Part shown: positions 42,301 through 45,106 of the stretch, piece after piece
Position numbering within the stretch: the stretch's first letter is position 1
Layout: each line of letters begins with the position of its first letter
Source of the DNA: Streptomyces sp. WM4235
Lineage (GTDB): Bacteria; Actinomycetota; Actinomycetes; Streptomycetales; Streptomycetaceae
Assembly: GCF_001279725.1 (NCBI RefSeq)
Contig: NZ_LGDE01000431.1
Coordinates: 1-45,106, forward strand
Direction of reading: 5' to 3'
Length of the DNA stretch: 45,106 nucleotides
Position numbers and translations under genes: made by a program
The notes under the pieces: model-generated
What the model was told of the DNA's origin: nothing
Database searches by the model: none
The model's input: only the letters and a program-made list of their open reading frames with translations

Positions 42301-43947
42301 TCAGGAGACGCCGGGGTCGGCCGCCGCGCGCAGGTCCTTCTTGGAGACCTTGCCGACCCCGGTGGTGGGGAAGGCGGTCACGAACTCGACCCGATCGGGC
42401 ACCTTGTAGGCCGCGAGACCGCGGGTGCGGACGAACTTCTTCACGGCCGGGCCCGTCACGGGCTCGGCGTCCGCCCGCAGGATCACGTAGGCGAGCGTCC
42501 GCTCACCCAGGTACGGGTCGGGCTCCGCGACCACGTTCGCGTCGTGCACGGCCGGGTGGGCGAGGAGGTGGTTCTCCACCTCCTCGGCCGCGATCTTCTC
42601 GCCGCCGCGGTTGATCTGGTCCTTGGCGCGCCCCTCCACGACCAGGTGGCCGGTCGGGGTGACCCGGACGATGTCACCGGTGCGGTAGAAGCCGTCGGCC
42701 GTGAACGAACGGGCGTTGTGCGTGGGCGCGTTCCAGTACCCGCGGATCGTGTAGGGGCCCCGGGTCAGCAGATGACCGGTGGCGCCGGCCGGTACCTCCC
42801 GGTCCTCGTCGTCGACGACGCGGATCTCGTCGTCCGGGGAGATGGGACGGCCCTGGGTGGTGACGATCGTCTCCAACGGATCGTCCAACCGGGTGTAGTT
42901 GACGAGCCCCTCCGCCATCCCGAACACCTGCTGAAGGGTGCAGCCGAGCGCCGGCGCGACCCGACGGGCCGCCTCCTCGCTGAACTTGGCGCCCCCCACC
43001 AACAACACGTCCAGGCTGCTCAGGTCGTACGGGGAGCGCGGCGCGGCCTCGGTCCACAACAGGGCCAGCGGCGGCACCAGACCGGTGATCGTCACCCCTT
43101 CCGACTCGATCAGCGGGAAGGCGACGTCCGGGACGGGCTGCGGGCTGAGCACCACCCGGGCGCCCGCGTACAGCGCACCGATCGAACCGGGCGAGGACAG
43201 CGGGAAGTTGTGGGCCGCGGGCAGGGCGACCAGGTACACGGAGTCCGCCGTCACCCCGCACAGCTCGTTGGACCCGCGTACCGAGTACAGGTAGTCGTCG
43301 TGGGTGCGCGGGATCAGCTTCGGAACGCCCGTGCTGCCGCCCGACAGTTGGAGGAAGGCCAGGTCCCGGGGCGCCGGCCGGCCGTGGACCGGCGGCTCCG
43401 GGTCCGGGTCGACGGGTACCTCGGACAGGGCGGTGAAGGCGCCCGGGTCGCCGCCCGTCACGAACACGTGCCGCAGCTCCGGGGCGTCCTCGCGTACCTG
43501 CGCCGCGAGTTCGCGGTAGTCGAAGCCGCCGTGCGTGGCCGGGATCACGTACGCCGCCGCTCCGGTGAAGGAGCAGAAGTAGCCGATCTCGGTCCGCCGG
43601 TGCGCGGGCAGCGCGAACACCGGGAGCGCGCCGATCCGGAAGAGCGCGAAGACGACCTCGAAGAACTCCGCCACGTTGGGGAGCTGGACGACGACCTTGT
43701 CCCCGGCGCCGATGCCCCGGGCGGTCAGCCCGGCCGCCATCCGGTCGGCCCGCAGGTCGAGTTCGCCGTACGTCCAGGTGCGACGGCCGCCGTCGGGGCC
43801 GCCGGTCGGGTCCACGATCGCGATCCGGTCGGGGTGCGCGGCGGCGCGCTCGCGCAGCATGCCGCCGAAGGTCTCCCCGCGCCACCAGCCGGCCGCGCGG
43901 TAGCGCTCTGCGAACTCGGCGGGCCAGGTGGGTGCCGCGGCGGTCAC
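42301..43947 (-). CDS. dhbE: 2,3-dihydroxybenzoate-AMP ligase
   Basis: A 548-residue adenylating enzyme that activates 2,3-dihydroxybenzoate with ATP and passes it to an aryl carrier protein. [18 protein letters not shown] is the A3 phosphate loop, YRTGDIVRV is A7, and [21 protein letters not shown] is A8 of the EntE/DhbE type. The C-terminal [11 protein letters not shown] carries the catalytic lysine (A10). GTG at 43947 overlaps the dhbC stop by four bases (GTGA). The neighbouring isochorismate enzymes support the substrate. Confidence 0.95.
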   Translation of the reverse strand: MTAAAPTWPAEFAERYRAAGWWRGETFGGMLRERAAAHPDRIAIVDPTGGPDGGRRTWTYGELDLRADRMAAGLTARGIGAGDKVVVQLPNVAEFFEVVFALFRIGALPVFALPAHRRTEIGYFCSFTGAAAYVIPATHGGFDYRELAAQVREDAPELRHVFVTGGDPGAFTALSEVPVDPDPEPPVHGRPAPRDLAFLQLSGGSTGVPKLIPRTHDDYLYSVRGSNELCGVTADSVYLVALPAAHNFPLSSPGSIGALYAGARVVLSPQPVPDVAFPLIESEGVTITGLVPPLALLWTEAAPRSPYDLSSLDVLLVGGAKFSEEAARRVAPALGCTLQQVFGMAEGLVNYTRLDDPLETIVTTQGRPISPDDEIRVVDDEDREVPAGATGHLLTRGPYTIRGYWNAPTHNARSFTADGFYRTGDIVRVTPTGHLVVEGRAKDQINRGGEKIAAEEVENHLLAHPAVHDANVVAEPDPYLGERTLAYVILRADAEPVTGPAVKKFVRTRGLAAYKVPDRVEFVTAFPTTGVGKVSKKDLRAAADPGVS

Positions 43948-45089
43948 AGCGCCGCCCCCACGGCCTGGAGGAAGGTGCGGAACTTGGCCGCGGTCTCCGC
44001 GGTCTCCGAGGCGGGGTCCGAGGCCTCGACGACCCCGGCGCCCGCGAACAGCCGAAGGTGCCGCCCCTCGGCCTCGGCGCAGCGGATGGTGACGACCCAT
44101 TCGCCGTCCCCGCTCGCGTCCTGCCAGCCGACCATGCCCGTGAAGAAGCCCCGATCGAAGGGCTCCGTCTCGCGGATGACCTCGCGCGCGACCCCGGTGG
44201 GCGTGCCGCAGACGGCGGGCGTGGGGTGGAGGGCCGAGGCGATCTCCAGCGCGGTCACGTCGGGGCGGGCCGGCCGCCCGGACACGGTGGTCGACAGGTG
44301 CCACATGGTGGCGGTACGGATCAGCGTGGGCCGCGCCGGGACGTCGAGGTCCGCGCAGTGCGGGGCCATGGCCCGGGCGACGGCGTCGACGACGACACCG
44401 TGCTCGTGCAGGTCCTTCGCCGACCGCAGGAGGGTCGCGGCCCGGAGCACGTCCTCGGCGAGGTCGTCGCTGCGCGGGGTGGACCCGGCCAGCGGATTGG
44501 CGACGACACGGTCCCCCCGGCGCGACACCAGCAGTTCCGGGCTGGCGCCCAGCAGGGTGCGTCCGGGGCCGGTCGGCAGCGCGAAGGTGTAGCCGCCGGG
44601 GTCGCGGCGGGCGAGGCGCCCGAGCATCGCCGGGAGGTCCAGGTCGCCGGCGGCGGCCAGTTCGAGGGAACGGGCGAGGACGACCTTGTCGAACTCGCCG
44701 CGCCCCATCCGCTCCACCGCCCGGGCCACGCCCTCGGCGTACACCTCGGCCGCGGGGACCTCGGTCACCGACCAGTCGGCGGCGGCCGGGGCGGTCGCCT
44801 CCAGCGCGACCAGGGGGTCCGTGCGCAGCGCGGGACCGCTGCGCACCCGCTGCGGGACGACCAGCGCGGCCGGTGCCTGCGGGTCGAAGGGGACGGCTCC
44901 CATCACCACGGCCCCGGAGTCCCCGGCCCGCGCCGCGTCGAGCAGCGCGGCGCGCACGTCGCCCGGCAGTCGGGAGGCGTCGGAGCGCAGTTCCTTCCTG
45001 ACGCCGGAGGCGAGCAGGGTGCGGGTCGGTGTCGCGAGGAACCGGTCGCCGGCGCGGTAGGCGTCGAGCAGGCCGGTGGCGGCGCCCAC
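43944..45089 (-). CDS. dhbC: Isochorismate synthase
   Basis: A chorismate-binding enzyme of the DhbC/EntC type that isomerises chorismate to isochorismate, the first committed step to dihydroxybenzoate. [57 protein letters not shown] and [12 protein letters not shown] are the family segments with Mg and substrate ligands. The GTG at 45089 is 17 bases from the window end and has no visible ribosome-binding site; the frame stays open to the edge, so the true start may lie beyond it. The 381 residues seen compare with about 390-400 in the family, so little is missing. dhbA is not in the window. Confidence 0.9.
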   Translation of the reverse strand: MGAATGLLDAYRAGDRFLATPTRTLLASGVRKELRSDASRLPGDVRAALLDAARAGDSGAVVMGAVPFDPQAPAALVVPQRVRSGPALRTDPLVALEATAPAAADWSVTEVPAAEVYAEGVARAVERMGRGEFDKVVLARSLELAAAGDLDLPAMLGRLARRDPGGYTFALPTGPGRTLLGASPELLVSRRGDRVVANPLAGSTPRSDDLAEDVLRAATLLRSAKDLHEHGVVVDAVARAMAPHCADLDVPARPTLIRTATMWHLSTTVSGRPARPDVTALEIASALHPTPAVCGTPTGVAREVIRETEPFDRGFFTGMVGWQDASGDGEWVVTIRCAEAEGRHLRLFAGAGVVEASDPASETAETAAKFRTFLQAVGAAL

Positions 45090-45106
45090 GGCGGGGTGGG
45101 CGGGGG

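Overview
The window reads as chromosomal DNA of a Streptomyces-type actinomycete. It is very GC-rich with strong third-position G/C bias, uses GTG starts often, contains several likely leaderless genes, and carries families typical of that genus: a CsbD/PRC-barrel/small hydrophobic protein stress group, a DUF5937-like ArsR regulator beside an MFS pump, and DmdR/IdeR-type iron boxes. I see no tRNA, rRNA, insertion sequence, integrase, phage gene or CRISPR array. Most convergent gene pairs are closed by a clear hairpin, so gene borders are well defined. All function calls are by reading the sequence; no database search was run.

Layout. 0-9.2 kb: a lipoprotein; a D-Ala-D-Ala carboxypeptidase with a very long disordered N-terminus; an XRE-cupin regulator divergent from a drug-type MFS transporter; a two-gene operon of cytochrome P450 and ACMSD-like amidohydrolase; and a secreted protein. 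9.2-14.2 kb: a stress and small-protein region with a helical-repeat protein, a 53-residue hydrophobic protein, CsbD, PRC-barrel protein, aldo/keto reductase, two coupled small membrane proteins divergent from a FabR-like TetR regulator, and a secreted SH3 protein. 14.3-21.9 kb: a secreted pyroglutamyl-peptidase-like protein divergent from a secreted M14 carboxypeptidase, a proline-rich membrane protein, an MFS pump with a divergent ArsR-type regulator, a DUF4230 protein and two tiny membrane proteins. 21.9-33.9 kb: a UPF0303 heme-domain-like protein behind a probable leaderless 26-codon ORF and a 27-bp operator-like palindrome, an alpha/beta hydrolase, a possible GvpU-like protein, a FUSC exporter, succinate-semialdehyde dehydrogenase, a two-domain VOC protein, a DUF4394 protein, an RraA-like protein, a UvrA-like ATPase, a CDF metal transporter and small ORFs.

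33.9-45.1 kb is an iron-acquisition locus. On the minus strand, from high to low coordinates, the end of a catecholate biosynthesis operon (dhbC, dhbE, dhbB, Sfp-type phosphopantetheinyl transferase) is linked mostly by 4-bp GTGA overlaps. Then comes a DoxX-like membrane protein behind an iron box. Last is a five-gene uptake operon behind a second iron box: two FecCD permeases, ATPase, lipoprotein receptor and a siderophore-interacting flavoreductase. Together these would make 2,3-dihydroxybenzoate, activate it, prime carrier proteins for a peptide synthetase lying outside the window, import the ferric siderophore and release the iron. The reductase is fused to an O-methyltransferase-like domain whose SAM-binding and catalytic motifs look degenerate, which I consider the most unusual protein here.
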